A stretch of DNA of 43,668 bases from a virus. The notes under the pieces were generated by a model. It searched no databases. It had not been told where the DNA came from and saw nothing but the letters and a program-made list of their open reading frames with translations. The stretch spans positions 1 to 43,668 of the IMG/VR virus record IMGVR_UViG_3300009609_000016, one strand, 5' to 3'. Below, piece by piece: positions 7,826-16,337 of this stretch; position 1 is the stretch's first letter; the number at the start of each line of letters is the position of its first letter. The translations under genes were made by a program, and so were the position numbers.

Positions 7826-8464
7826 TCAAAATCCGCCCATGCTGTGCAACTGCCGCAAAATCTCGTCTCGCTCCTGAGGACTCAGCGCCGGATCGTCCAA
7901 CTTGGCCGCGTGTGCTTGCCCACCCGTGTACGAATCCATCAGGCCAGACGCCACCATCAGCGGCAGCGATGCCGCGCCCGCGATGCGACTGAGAAATCCA
8001 GCACCGCGCATCAGTGGACCGCCGGGCTGACGCGCGCCAACGGGTAACAGTTCTCCACCGAATCGCACCATCCGCTGCACGGCTGGATTCGTGGACCGCT
8101 GCGCCATCGCGGCCACTTTGGGTACCTGTGACGCCGCCGCCGCCGTGGCCGCAGACGTCGCCGCGCCCTTCACGTCACCCCTGAGCACGTCACCGGCCGC
8201 GTCGAGCGCAATCACGCCAGGCGTCAGTCGTCCGACCTTGGACTTCGCCGCGCCCTCGACCGCCTTCGCCGCCCTGTTCACGCCGTGAACAACAGATGGC
8301 GTTGTCTTCGCCGCACCGATTCCGGCTGCCGCGATTGGCGTCAGGAACGTGCCGCCATCGTCTGCGGGCTTCGGCTCAGCAGCCAACGCCGCGCTGATGT
8401 CGGCCTCTGTGAAGTCATCCGGGAACTCGTGGACGACGCCGTTGAACTCGACGCGCTGTGGCAT
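7826..8464 (-). CDS. Putative internal virion / DNA ejection protein
   Basis: 212 aa, start joined to the upstream stop as TAATG. It begins with a small beta/helix motif (VEFNGVVHEFPDDFTEADISAAL) seen at the start of podovirus internal proteins, then Ala/Gly-rich helices (AAGIGAAK, GAATSAATAAAASQV) with membrane-active character. It is the first of four consecutive genes of this type. The role as an ejection protein is inferred from composition and position between the hub and fibre genes. Confidence 0.55.
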   Translation of the reverse strand: MPQRVEFNGVVHEFPDDFTEADISAALAAEPKPADDGGTFLTPIAAAGIGAAKTTPSVVHGVNRAAKAVEGAAKSKVGRLTPGVIALDAAGDVLRGDVKGAATSAATAAAASQVPKVAAMAQRSTNPAVQRMVRFGGELLPVGARQPGGPLMRGAGFLSRIAGAASLPLMVASGLMDSYTGGQAHAAKLDDPALSPQERDEILRQLHSMGGF

Positions 8465-9600
8465 TACGGCAGCCTCACCGGACGGCCCTGCGCATCACGG
8501 CCCCACTTCTGTACAGTCCCAGAATCTGGCGCAGCAGCCGCTTGGCCCGCCCCTGCGTCGTCGCCATACAGTTGCTTGGCGAGCCGATAGATGCGCTCCA
8601 GTTCCTGGGCCGCTCGCGTGTCCGAGATGTTCGGGCTGTTGAGTTCTGATGCCGCGTTCTGGAGCAACGTCAACTCAGGCCCAGACAGCGCACCGAACCC
8701 CGTCGCGCCCGTGGCCGACTGGTTCTTCATCTCGTTGAGCAGATCGACAATCGCCCTGCCTCTCAGGCGATCCAGCGCCCCCTTGGCCGTGGCCGTCTTG
8801 GACCCAGGAATCAGTTGCGCGAGCGGATTGCGCACACCGAACAGATTCGCCGTCTCAGGCCTCAGCGTCGCCTTCCCTTGCGCATCGAAGTCCGCGAGTT
8901 CCTTGAGCACATCCACCGTCGCGCCCGATGTCACCCGCGCCGCGTCTCGCGAACGCTTGTCGGCCTTGGCCTTGTCGTCGGACTTCTGCTTGGCCGCGTC
9001 TACCTGTGTCTGCAAGAGGTCATTTCGCAGCGCCGTCGTTTCCGCTTTCCCAGACTGCGCCGCGCCGGCAATCGCCGCGCGCAACTCGTTGCTCTCACGC
9101 GCACGCTCGGCCGCTGCCTGTCGATTGAGTTCGGCCTGCTCTGCCCGCGCCTGTTCCGCCGCCCGCGCACTGAGGTACTGAGAGCCGCCGCGCATCCGCA
9201 ACTCGGGAATCACCTCGTACTGCGGCACGCCGGATTCGTCATCGCCGAGGAACTGGCCCTGTTTCGGTGTCTCTCGGACCTGACCGCCGAACCCGTGCTC
9301 GCGCAGGAGTGCGGCCGTTGACGTATCCACGGCATCATCCGGTAGTGCGGCGCTCGCAATCGTGGTGGCACGCCGGAACCCGCGCTCGTGCGCCAAGTCC
9401 TCCTGCTGGCTCTTGCGAATGGCTTCACTGGATGCCAGTTGCCGCTCTTGCAGCCGCTGCCCAGTCTCGCCACGTGCCGCCGCCTGCCGTGCGAGCTCCA
9501 TCTGCTCCTCGGCCTGCTTCTGCGCAAATCGACGCAGCAAGATCGCCTGAAGCGTGTCGCCCGCTTCGCCCGCCGCCCCGCCCCAGCCGAACCCTGCCAC
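8464..9600 (-). CDS. Putative internal virion protein, helical
   Basis: 378 aa, GTG start directly after a TAG. Long charged coiled-coil region at about 25-75 and 165-240 (Gln/Glu/Arg/Ala-rich, such as QAEEQMELARQAAARGE), and a Gly-rich first segment. No enzyme motif. Composition and context fit a podovirus ejection protein that leaves the capsid with the DNA. Inference only. Confidence 0.55.
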   Translation of the reverse strand: MAGFGWGGAAGEAGDTLQAILLRRFAQKQAEEQMELARQAAARGETGQRLQERQLASSEAIRKSQQEDLAHERGFRRATTIASAALPDDAVDTSTAALLREHGFGGQVRETPKQGQFLGDDESGVPQYEVIPELRMRGGSQYLSARAAEQARAEQAELNRQAAAERARESNELRAAIAGAAQSGKAETTALRNDLLQTQVDAAKQKSDDKAKADKRSRDAARVTSGATVDVLKELADFDAQGKATLRPETANLFGVRNPLAQLIPGSKTATAKGALDRLRGRAIVDLLNEMKNQSATGATGFGALSGPELTLLQNAASELNSPNISDTRAAQELERIYRLAKQLYGDDAGAGQAAAAPDSGTVQKWGRDAQGRPVRLP

Positions 9601-10239
9601 CTACCACCGCCTCGCGGGATCGCTCGGGTCCAACTGATTGGATCCGGAATACACGTCACCGGGCGCGTCATACAGACCGCTGTTGATGTTCCATGACCCA
9701 GGCGCACGAGACGACGACACGCCGTTGCCGCCGCCACCGCCCAAGAACGGCAGCAGCTTCCCAAGCACGCCGAGCACTGACGATCCGAGCCCCAATCCGC
9801 CGAGCGTCTTCTCGAGCCCGCCCGCTTCGGCGAACTCGCGATTCGGTGGGGCCTGATAGCGCGGGGCCTGCGGCTCCTCTGCCGCCAGCAATGCCAGCAG
9901 CGCCTCACGATTGCCCCCCGTGAGGTTCGACGGCCGCGCGCCTCCGGTCACAGTCGGCATCCGAGCCGCGATGTTCGGATTCCCAGGCGTGATCTGCTGG
10001 TCCGTGGTGTTGTTCAGCAGTTGCGACAGCACCGCGGCCTTGCGCTTGCGGTCCTCGGCTTCGCGGGCGAATCGCGCGGATTCGGTCCCGGCCGAGAATC
10101 GATCGCGTGCGCCCTGTTGACGCAGCGCCTGATTCCGCAGGTTGATCTCGTCTTGGGAGAGCCGCGAGTTTTCAGAGCCTCTCGACGCGCTGCCGAAGAC
10201 CGACCCCAGATCGCCGAAGATGCCCGTCCAGTTCGCCAT
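9601..10239 (-). CDS. Putative internal virion protein
   Basis: 212 aa. The ATG at 10239 has GAGGG about 8 bases upstream. Helical, charged N-terminal half (RFAREAEDRKRKAAVLSQLL) and a Gly-rich hydrophobic segment near 150-170 (LGLGSSVLGVLGKLLPFLGGGGG) that could insert in membranes. It ends Pro/Asp-rich. Fits the same group of ejection-type proteins. Confidence 0.55.
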   Translation of the reverse strand: MANWTGIFGDLGSVFGSASRGSENSRLSQDEINLRNQALRQQGARDRFSAGTESARFAREAEDRKRKAAVLSQLLNNTTDQQITPGNPNIAARMPTVTGGARPSNLTGGNREALLALLAAEEPQAPRYQAPPNREFAEAGGLEKTLGGLGLGSSVLGVLGKLLPFLGGGGGNGVSSSRAPGSWNINSGLYDAPGDVYSGSNQLDPSDPARRW

Positions 10240-10249
10240 CGTCAGTCCC

Positions 10250-11014
10250 TCAAATCGCGTTGAGCAGTGCCGCCAGAGCCGCCAGATTGCCTTGCTGGTT
10301 CAGCGCCGAGTACGAAAACGCTTGCGAGTCGTTGAAATGGCTGTCCTGCATCGCCATCAGTTCGCGCTGAATCTCGCGTGCCGATTCCGCGTCCCCGCTC
10401 GCCAGCGCCATCCCGAGCAGGCTCTGCAACGCCTGACGCCGCTGATTCAGTTCCGCGCCGAGCACCTCACCCACGCCTTGCGCTTCGGACTCGCCGCGCG
10501 CCTGCTCGATGCCCAGCCGATTTGTTTCCGCCGCGCCGGAGTCCGCCAACCCACCACTCGCGAGCACTTCCGCGCTCGAGCCACGCTGCCGCTCTGCGCT
10601 GCGCTGCAACGCCAAGCGCCGGCCGGCAAGGTTCTCGCGGATGCCTGGGTCGTCAACGGTCGGGGCTTTGCCGAGCGCCCCGAGTTGCTCCCGCAGGATG
10701 TTCCGCATGTCCTGCGTCCATTGGTTGACCGGACGTGGCTGACCGAAGCTGCTGGAGTACGGCGAATTGCCACCGAGGGACTGACCATCCTGGCCGGTGC
10801 CGGTCATGCCTTGGAGATTGGCCGGCATCGTCCCGCCGCTTCCGCTTGGCGACGCAATGCTTGCTGACCCGCCCCCGCTTGAGGTGAACATCCCGCCGCC
10901 AGCGCTCTGCATCTGGCCGGTGGCCGGATCGATGTCGTCGTCCTCGAGCGAGCGCGTGTTCTTGCGCCAATCGAACTCGTCGCCGTCGTCGTCAAAAGTC
11001 CAGTCGATGGGCAT
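10250..11014 (-). CDS. Putative internal virion protein, low-complexity N-terminus
   Basis: 254 aa, ATG at 11014 following a TAA directly. The N-terminal 90 residues are acidic, then Ser/Gly-rich and probably disordered. The C-terminal 160 residues are helical with many Gln/Arg/Glu (EIQRELMAMQDSHFNDSQAF). It resembles podovirus proteins encoded between tail hub and ejection genes. No motif. Confidence 0.55.
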   Translation of the reverse strand: MPIDWTFDDDGDEFDWRKNTRSLEDDDIDPATGQMQSAGGGMFTSSGGGSASIASPSGSGGTMPANLQGMTGTGQDGQSLGGNSPYSSSFGQPRPVNQWTQDMRNILREQLGALGKAPTVDDPGIRENLAGRRLALQRSAERQRGSSAEVLASGGLADSGAAETNRLGIEQARGESEAQGVGEVLGAELNQRRQALQSLLGMALASGDAESAREIQRELMAMQDSHFNDSQAFSYSALNQQGNLAALAALLNAI

Positions 11015-11605
11015 TTACAGCAGCTCCAGTTCGATTTCGTTCGCGTCCGTCCGATCCGTGCTCCCGATGTTCAACGCCGCGCCAGAGTCTTGATACGCCT
11101 CGATGTGCACCGCGTCGCCTGGTGACACCGGGATGCTAAACGTCGTCGTCAGGCGCGTGGGACCACCAGCAGTGGCCGCACGCACGAACGCCGGACGCCG
11201 CACAATCGAGTCGTTCACTTTCACGCGGACCCCGCGATCCCCGTCCGCATCCGTCGCAAAGATGAGCCGCACGCGCCCGCGAAGCCATCGCGAGGGGCCA
11301 CTCAGTTCGCCGGGAATCAGGAACCGATCCGTCCGCACGGTCTTGCTGTGCCCGCTCGTTGGCCACGACACGATCCCGCTCACGCCGCGCAAGTCGTCTT
11401 CGCTGTTGAATGACACCGCCTCGAAATTGCCGGAGGTCGTGTGGCTCTGCGTGGTCGAATGAAACGCCATCAGCACACGATGCGCGGTGCGGTCGTCGTC
11501 GGTGTGGCCGACCTGCATCTGCTTCGACAGTTGCGACGTCAGCGAATTGAAGACGTCCTGCATCCGCTGATCGAGATCGGTGAGGTGCGGGAGGGCAATC
11601 TTCAC
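11015..11605 (-). CDS. Putative virion protein with jelly-roll-like C-terminus
   Basis: 196 aa, GTG start as GTGA with the upstream gene. The N-terminus is a short helix (DLDQRMQDVFNSLTSQLSKQM) like a trimerising stalk. The rest is beta-rich and ends with FSIPVSPGDAVHIEAYQDSG, which has the look of TNF/C1q-like or carbohydrate-binding jelly rolls in phage fibres. It may be a tail-tip or appendage protein. No signal peptide. Confidence 0.55.
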   Translation of the reverse strand: MKIALPHLTDLDQRMQDVFNSLTSQLSKQMQVGHTDDDRTAHRVLMAFHSTTQSHTTSGNFEAVSFNSEDDLRGVSGIVSWPTSGHSKTVRTDRFLIPGELSGPSRWLRGRVRLIFATDADGDRGVRVKVNDSIVRRPAFVRAATAGGPTRLTTTFSIPVSPGDAVHIEAYQDSGAALNIGSTDRTDANEIELELL

Positions 11606-13587
11606 GGATACACCACCGGCCCAGGCTCAATCAGCACCCGCAGTTCATCGATTTCCCACGTCTGCGTGCTCGCTGCGCTGTCCCCGATCCGGAGCCGCAA
11701 CGCACTCGCGAAGTCATCCGTGAGCGCATCCTCGTACACCCGACGTCGGCGTGTCTCAGACCCATCCGCCGTCATCGTCACATCGAAGGTCTGCGCGGAC
11801 TGCGCGCCGTAATCCTGCGTGACCGTCAAGCGCAACGTCTGCGATCCCACCGTGCCCATGACCGAGGCGCCGCGCATCCGCACCGTGCGGTCGTGGCCGG
11901 CGAAGTGGCGATCCGGCAAATCCACGTACGCTTGGAATGTCACGCTATCGTCGGAAGTGACTGGCGATGTTTCCCAGTACGGCGTGAGGTACAGCAGCTT
12001 CGCCGCGCCGCCACTGGTGCGATGCGCAACATACGGCCGGAGGTCGATGTTGGTAGACCCGCCCGACACGCCGCTCGGATACAACACGCACGCCGTGCCT
12101 ACCGCGAAGTCGCCCTGATACACCGACCAGCCATCGCGGACATATCCCGGCCGCTCCACTCGTCCAAGGAACGCATGGAAGACCAGCGCGTGATACGTGG
12201 CGGAACCAGATCCGCGCATGACCCACCAGATTGCCTGCCGGGTGGCTTGGCAGTACAGCCCGAAACACAGGGCCGGCCGACCGACCGCGATCTGGTCGTT
12301 CCCGGCAGCCGCCGAGTACATGTCCTTCAGGTCTTCACCGAGAAACTGCACGCCAGACGACCCGTATCGATACGGCCCGAACAACGACATCCAATAGAGC
12401 GCCGGGGCGCCAGACTCATCCGCGCCGACGAAAATGCACTCCTGAAACAGCGGCCCATTGAACGTGTCTTTGGTGATCCACGACACGCGGAACGGCGCGG
12501 TGTTCACTTGTGTCGGGACCAGCCGACAGAAGGCGTCATTGCGGAACGCGAAGATGTGCCCCTGGAACGGTTGCGTCAGCCCAATCAGCGACGAGTTGTC
12601 ATCGTCCAGGTCCAGCCAGTTCTTCTGCTCGACGGTGTTCGGGACAAATTCCTCATCGAAGAAGTTGTCATCCGTCGTCCCACGCACCGGAGAGAAATAG
12701 ATGCGACCCGCCGTCGTGCCGCCAATCAGCCGGTTCTCGTCGGTCGTCAGATAACTCACCGCCGTCCAGTTGGTGTACCGTCCCGCCAACGGCGCCGCGT
12801 CATTCGTGCTGTAGGTCGTCGTCGCTGCGCTATCGGCATAGGTGGTCGTGGCGACGACGATCCACGCCGAGAGCACGTACCAGACCGCGTTGTCCAGCGA
12901 CACCTCCACGCGCCAATGGGTGGCGTGCTCGACGGTCGAGGGCTTCGTCACAGTCGCGTTGGTGTCCGCGCCGCTCGGGGTGAACGATGTTGACGCGGAT
13001 GCCTCCCCCATGAGCCGCGTGACGCTGCCGGACTGATAGCCCATGCGGGCGCGGTAGTACCGCAGGGTCGCCGTATACGCCCCGGCCCCGCCGCCGTCCG
13101 CGACGGTCGGCGCAGACGGCGTGCCCATGCCCGCACGGCGCAACGTCGTGCCGTCCCAGACATGCAGGCGGTTCGTTGAGGCGTTCGGGTACGCCACAAT
13201 CAGATTGCCGCTCCGCATCTGCGCGAAGCGCACAGTCGCCGTGGTGGGTGAGTCAATCGCATCCGCCACCGTGATCTCGACCCACTGCGTAGCGGCTGGC
13301 GCGAGGTACGCCAACTGCCCCGTCGAATCCACCGCGTAGAGCGTCCCGCCCGACCCGCGATAGAGCGATCGAATCGTTCCAGAGAACGGACCACCGGCAC
13401 TGAACGTCAGGCCGAGCGCCGTCGAGCCCGGCCGCTTCTTCGCGAATCCCACGCGATCGAGGTCCACGTTCAGGCACTCTTTCGCCTTCGTCCACGGGAT
13501 CCCGCCAAAGTCAGGTGACACACCCGTCGCGGGCGTGCTGCCGTCCCGACCGCGAATCGACGTGAAGACGTGACCCTGTTTCGACAT
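11602..13587 (-). CDS. Large tail/neck structural protein, beta-propeller-like
   Basis: 661 aa from the ATG at 13587 (1-base TGATG overlap with the upstream gene). Repeating beta-blade-like segments with aromatic turns (LIGGTTAGRIYFS, GHIFAFRNDAFCRL, LYWMSLFGPYRYG) recall podovirus DNA-stabilisation or tail-hub proteins of the P22 gp10 kind. The N-terminus SPDFGGIPWTKAKECLNVDLD is typical of such hubs. It is the largest tail-region gene and no tape-measure protein is present, which supports a short tail. Assignment by pattern only. Confidence 0.65.
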   Translation of the reverse strand: MSKQGHVFTSIRGRDGSTPATGVSPDFGGIPWTKAKECLNVDLDRVGFAKKRPGSTALGLTFSAGGPFSGTIRSLYRGSGGTLYAVDSTGQLAYLAPAATQWVEITVADAIDSPTTATVRFAQMRSGNLIVAYPNASTNRLHVWDGTTLRRAGMGTPSAPTVADGGGAGAYTATLRYYRARMGYQSGSVTRLMGEASASTSFTPSGADTNATVTKPSTVEHATHWRVEVSLDNAVWYVLSAWIVVATTTYADSAATTTYSTNDAAPLAGRYTNWTAVSYLTTDENRLIGGTTAGRIYFSPVRGTTDDNFFDEEFVPNTVEQKNWLDLDDDNSSLIGLTQPFQGHIFAFRNDAFCRLVPTQVNTAPFRVSWITKDTFNGPLFQECIFVGADESGAPALYWMSLFGPYRYGSSGVQFLGEDLKDMYSAAAGNDQIAVGRPALCFGLYCQATRQAIWWVMRGSGSATYHALVFHAFLGRVERPGYVRDGWSVYQGDFAVGTACVLYPSGVSGGSTNIDLRPYVAHRTSGGAAKLLYLTPYWETSPVTSDDSVTFQAYVDLPDRHFAGHDRTVRMRGASVMGTVGSQTLRLTVTQDYGAQSAQTFDVTMTADGSETRRRRVYEDALTDDFASALRLRIGDSAASTQTWEIDELRVLIEPGPVVYP

Positions 13588-14177
13588 CAGGGCGCGCTCT
13601 CCGCAACCGCGTTGAACGCCGTGGCCGCCGCCTGTGCCGCCTGCACCAGCGCCGCGAAACTCGTGGACCCAGTCGTGCCAGCCGATGACATGCCCAACGC
13701 GCGCCCGAGGCACGCCTCTGCAAAACTGAAATAGCTATAGAGCAGCAGCATCCCCCTGTTGACCATCTGCGCGTTCGGCGCATTGCTGCGCCCAGCGAGC
13801 CGTTCGCCAGGCAAGAGCACCAGCGCCGCCGCATCGGCTGGTGAGACGTGCATTGGTGGCGTGCCAGACCCGATGCCACCGGCGATCCGGTGATAGTTCG
13901 GAAAGGGATTCGGCGGCTTGTTCGTCAGGTGCTCGATGAAATACTCCATCGTCCGGCCGTCATCCGTGGCCAGCGCGATCGTCCGCATCTTCCAGATCTG
14001 ACCCGCAGGCACCGGCTCACCGAAGACATGCGCCGAGTTCGCGTTGGGCGGATACGTGCCTGGATTGGCCGCGTCGTTGCTCCAGAGCGTTTGGCCCCAG
14101 CCGTAGACCGGCACGCACTCCTGCGCCCCTGCCGGCGCCGGCAGACAGACCGCGATGAGCAACAGCAGTCGGCGCAT
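13587..14177 (-). CDS. Predicted exported protein in tail region
   Basis: 196 aa. The ATG at 14177 forms TAATG with the upstream stop and starts a textbook Sec signal (MRRLLLLIAVCLPAPAGA before Gln). Mature part: Gly/Pro/Asn-rich with Cys, then an Ala-rich helical C-terminus. It lies between the adaptor-like and hub genes, where a cytoplasmic virion protein would be expected. Function unknown. Confidence 0.65.
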   Translation of the reverse strand: MRRLLLLIAVCLPAPAGAQECVPVYGWGQTLWSNDAANPGTYPPNANSAHVFGEPVPAGQIWKMRTIALATDDGRTMEYFIEHLTNKPPNPFPNYHRIAGGIGSGTPPMHVSPADAAALVLLPGERLAGRSNAPNAQMVNRGMLLLYSYFSFAEACLGRALGMSSAGTTGSTSFAALVQAAQAAATAFNAVAESAP

Positions 14178-15142
14178 TAGGTACCAGCCGGAAACCAAGC
14201 GCCCAAAGCCGAGTACTCATGCAGCCGTGGCGTCCATGTCGGCCGCCAGTCGGGATGCCCCACAAGGAACGTCTGAAGCGCCGCGTCGCCTTCCTTTACC
14301 TGTGACTGCAACATCTGCCAGCGGTTCGGGTCGTCGGACTTCCGCAGCTCGCGCAGTTCCGCCATGTCGACCACGAGATCCTCAAAGTCCACCGGCAGGA
14401 GGAATTCATCGGTGTCGTTCGCCATCTCGGGAATCGACCGCAGGACATCGGCGGTGTACGTCACGACCGCTGCCGGCGTGTTGTAGAGCTGAAACGTGGT
14501 GAACTTGGGCGCCACGTCACCAATGGCGATCCTCGACAGTTCCGTGCCACCCGTCGCGTCTTCGTGCAAGGTGACGATGCCGACCGCCGCCGCCGAGAGA
14601 TAGAACTTCGTGATGTGGATGAAATTGGTAATCGTGGACGAGAGCGTGATCGCCGTCGTGCCAGTCATCGAGACGGACGCTGTGCGGTAGTACCCACCCG
14701 TGATGAACCCTTCGATGTACGCGGTGTTCGTATCGCTCGCGCTGGTCGAATCGACAAAGATTTCCGAGGCGTCCGATGGCTGCGTATGCACCGACGACAG
14801 GCCGCGCGGAATCCACGCCCACGGGGTGCCAGTCGTGGGATCTGGTGCCATCGCATCCAGCCAGTCGGGTGTCTGGTACACCATCCGCCGATCGTTGGTC
14901 GTCTCCGTGATGCGGTTGATGCGCGCAATCCCCTGCTCCGGCAAGGCGTACAGCTTCTGGCTCGCGACACTGGCGAACGTGATCACGCCGTAGCGCAGCG
15001 ACTCGCGGCCAGGCTTGCGCAGAATCGCCCGGTGCGCCTCGTTCAGCGTTTCCTTGTAGCGCGTGGCGGTGGCGGTGTTCAGCGTGGAGTCTTTCGCCCC
15101 ACGCCTCCGAGCCAGCCGCTGCTGCGCGTTCAGGAATGTCAC
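14177..15142 (-). CDS. Putative head-tail adaptor or tail structural protein
   Basis: 321 aa, GTG start as GTGA. N-terminal helices (TRYKETLNEAHRAILRKPG), then a beta-rich insert (about 65-230), then a helical C-terminus with FEDLVVDMAELRELRK. This helix-beta-helix plan and its location downstream of capsid genes are typical of podovirus adaptor-like proteins. No family is firmly recognised. Confidence 0.5.
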   Translation of the reverse strand: MTFLNAQQRLARRRGAKDSTLNTATATRYKETLNEAHRAILRKPGRESLRYGVITFASVASQKLYALPEQGIARINRITETTNDRRMVYQTPDWLDAMAPDPTTGTPWAWIPRGLSSVHTQPSDASEIFVDSTSASDTNTAYIEGFITGGYYRTASVSMTGTTAITLSSTITNFIHITKFYLSAAAVGIVTLHEDATGGTELSRIAIGDVAPKFTTFQLYNTPAAVVTYTADVLRSIPEMANDTDEFLLPVDFEDLVVDMAELRELRKSDDPNRWQMLQSQVKEGDAALQTFLVGHPDWRPTWTPRLHEYSALGAWFPAGT

Positions 15143-15645
15143 GCCGACACCAGCGCCTGCTTCGCCAGCTCATTCGCCATCGCGACAATCGACGGCATCG
15201 TGAGATTCAGGTTGCGCTCGAACCGCGCATCGCCGGGATTCTGTCCGGGTGCCACGTACGGCGCGATGGTCAGCCGAGACATGCGCCCCACCGCATCGGC
15301 CTTCGGCAGCACGCACACCAGCATCGTGGAGCCGTCGTTCTTGGTAATGGTCGCCTTCGCGATGGGCTGAATCGCGTTCAGCGCGTCCACTTCTTCCTTG
15401 GTCAGCGGCGAATCGTTGTAGTTGATCGAGCCGAAGTACATCTCGCACTTCAGCGTCGAGGCCCACGGCTCGCCATTCCCTTGCAGGAAGATGCTGTTCG
15501 TGACGTAGTTCGGGTTTTCCTTCGGTGCCGTGCGCTGGTTCTGGATCTCGGCGTTCTTCGCCTGCTGTTCGAGAATCGACAACATGCGCTCGGCCGTCGA
15601 GAGCTTGTCGATTTCCTTGAGATCCACGTCGCTGTAACGAGACAT
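15139..15645 (-). CDS. Hypothetical virion-region protein
   Basis: 168 aa. The ATG at 15645 is chosen because AGGAG lies 8 bases upstream; a GTG two codons earlier overlaps the previous stop. Helical N-terminus with DLKEIDKLSTAERMLSILEQQAKNA, then an alpha/beta part with KATITKNDGSTMLVCVLP. Probably a structural or assembly protein by position. Function unknown. Confidence 0.6.
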   Translation of the reverse strand: MSRYSDVDLKEIDKLSTAERMLSILEQQAKNAEIQNQRTAPKENPNYVTNSIFLQGNGEPWASTLKCEMYFGSINYNDSPLTKEEVDALNAIQPIAKATITKNDGSTMLVCVLPKADAVGRMSRLTIAPYVAPGQNPGDARFERNLNLTMPSIVAMANELAKQALVSA

Positions 15646-15647
15646 GC

Positions 15648-16337
15648 TCACACTCCTACTGATTCAGGGGCATACGTAGGTGCCCCGATTTCATAGCCGT
15701 AGACCTTCTCCGGCTCGCGATAGCACGAGGGCCCCTCGATCACGAGGTCCACGCCAGCGCCCTGCGCCCGGCCGATCCAATACGCAATTCCCTTGTGTGA
15801 GTACTGGAAGCTCGATTCGAACCGTGTGCCGATCCCGTTGAGCACGATCCGCTGGAATCCCTCCATCAGCGCGAGCCCGATCATCCAATCGACGCTGACC
15901 GTGAACCGCGTGCTGCCACCGAAGAACGCCTGCACCGCCTCGCGAGGGAACCGCGCCGAGTCGGGCACGTCGGGATGTGTCTCCAGCAGATAGATCGGTT
16001 TCCCGCCGCGCTGACGGGTGTACCAGTCCCACGCCTCTGGACGCTTCGCGCGGATGCCCTTGTGAAAGTCAGTCGGCTCAACAGGATGCAGATCGAACCA
16101 GCGATCCCAATCGGTCAGCGACTCCCGCCAGTAGAACGTGTTGCAGCGGGTCACGCCCCAAAGCTCCGCGTGCGGCCATCGCGCCTTCGGTGAGAGGTGG
16201 CCGATGCGCCGGCCGGTGATGATGACCGTTCGCACGCCATCGTCGGCCTTCGGGTTCGGCCCGAGGTCAGTCTGGATGTCGCCCGTGTATGCGAGATCGC
16301 TGAACCGCGTGTCCCACGTCCGCATCTTGATCTTCAT
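15648..16337 (-). CDS. Rossmann-like protein, second of a tandem paralogous pair
   Basis: 229 aa, ATG at 16337 overlapping the paralogue's stop as ATGA. It starts with a beta strand and glycine turn (RTVIITGRRIGHL) and then ELWGVTRCNTF, WFDLHPVE, KPIYLLETHPDVPDSARFPRE, DWMIGLALMEGFQRIVLNGIG and KVYGYE. The same blocks in the same order are found in the next gene. The fold looks like a nucleotide- or sugar-binding Rossmann protein, similar to glycosyltransferase- or DUF115-like phage proteins, but no catalytic motif is certain. Confidence 0.6.
   Translation of the reverse strand: MKIKMRTWDTRFSDLAYTGDIQTDLGPNPKADDGVRTVIITGRRIGHLSPKARWPHAELWGVTRCNTFYWRESLTDWDRWFDLHPVEPTDFHKGIRAKRPEAWDWYTRQRGGKPIYLLETHPDVPDSARFPREAVQAFFGGSTRFTVSVDWMIGLALMEGFQRIVLNGIGTRFESSFQYSHKGIAYWIGRAQGAGVDLVIEGPSCYREPEKVYGYEIGAPTYAPESVGV

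Noticed and set aside
11893-12993. 366-codon plus-strand frame
   Set aside because: Opposite strand of the large hub protein gene. Arg-rich shadow frame.
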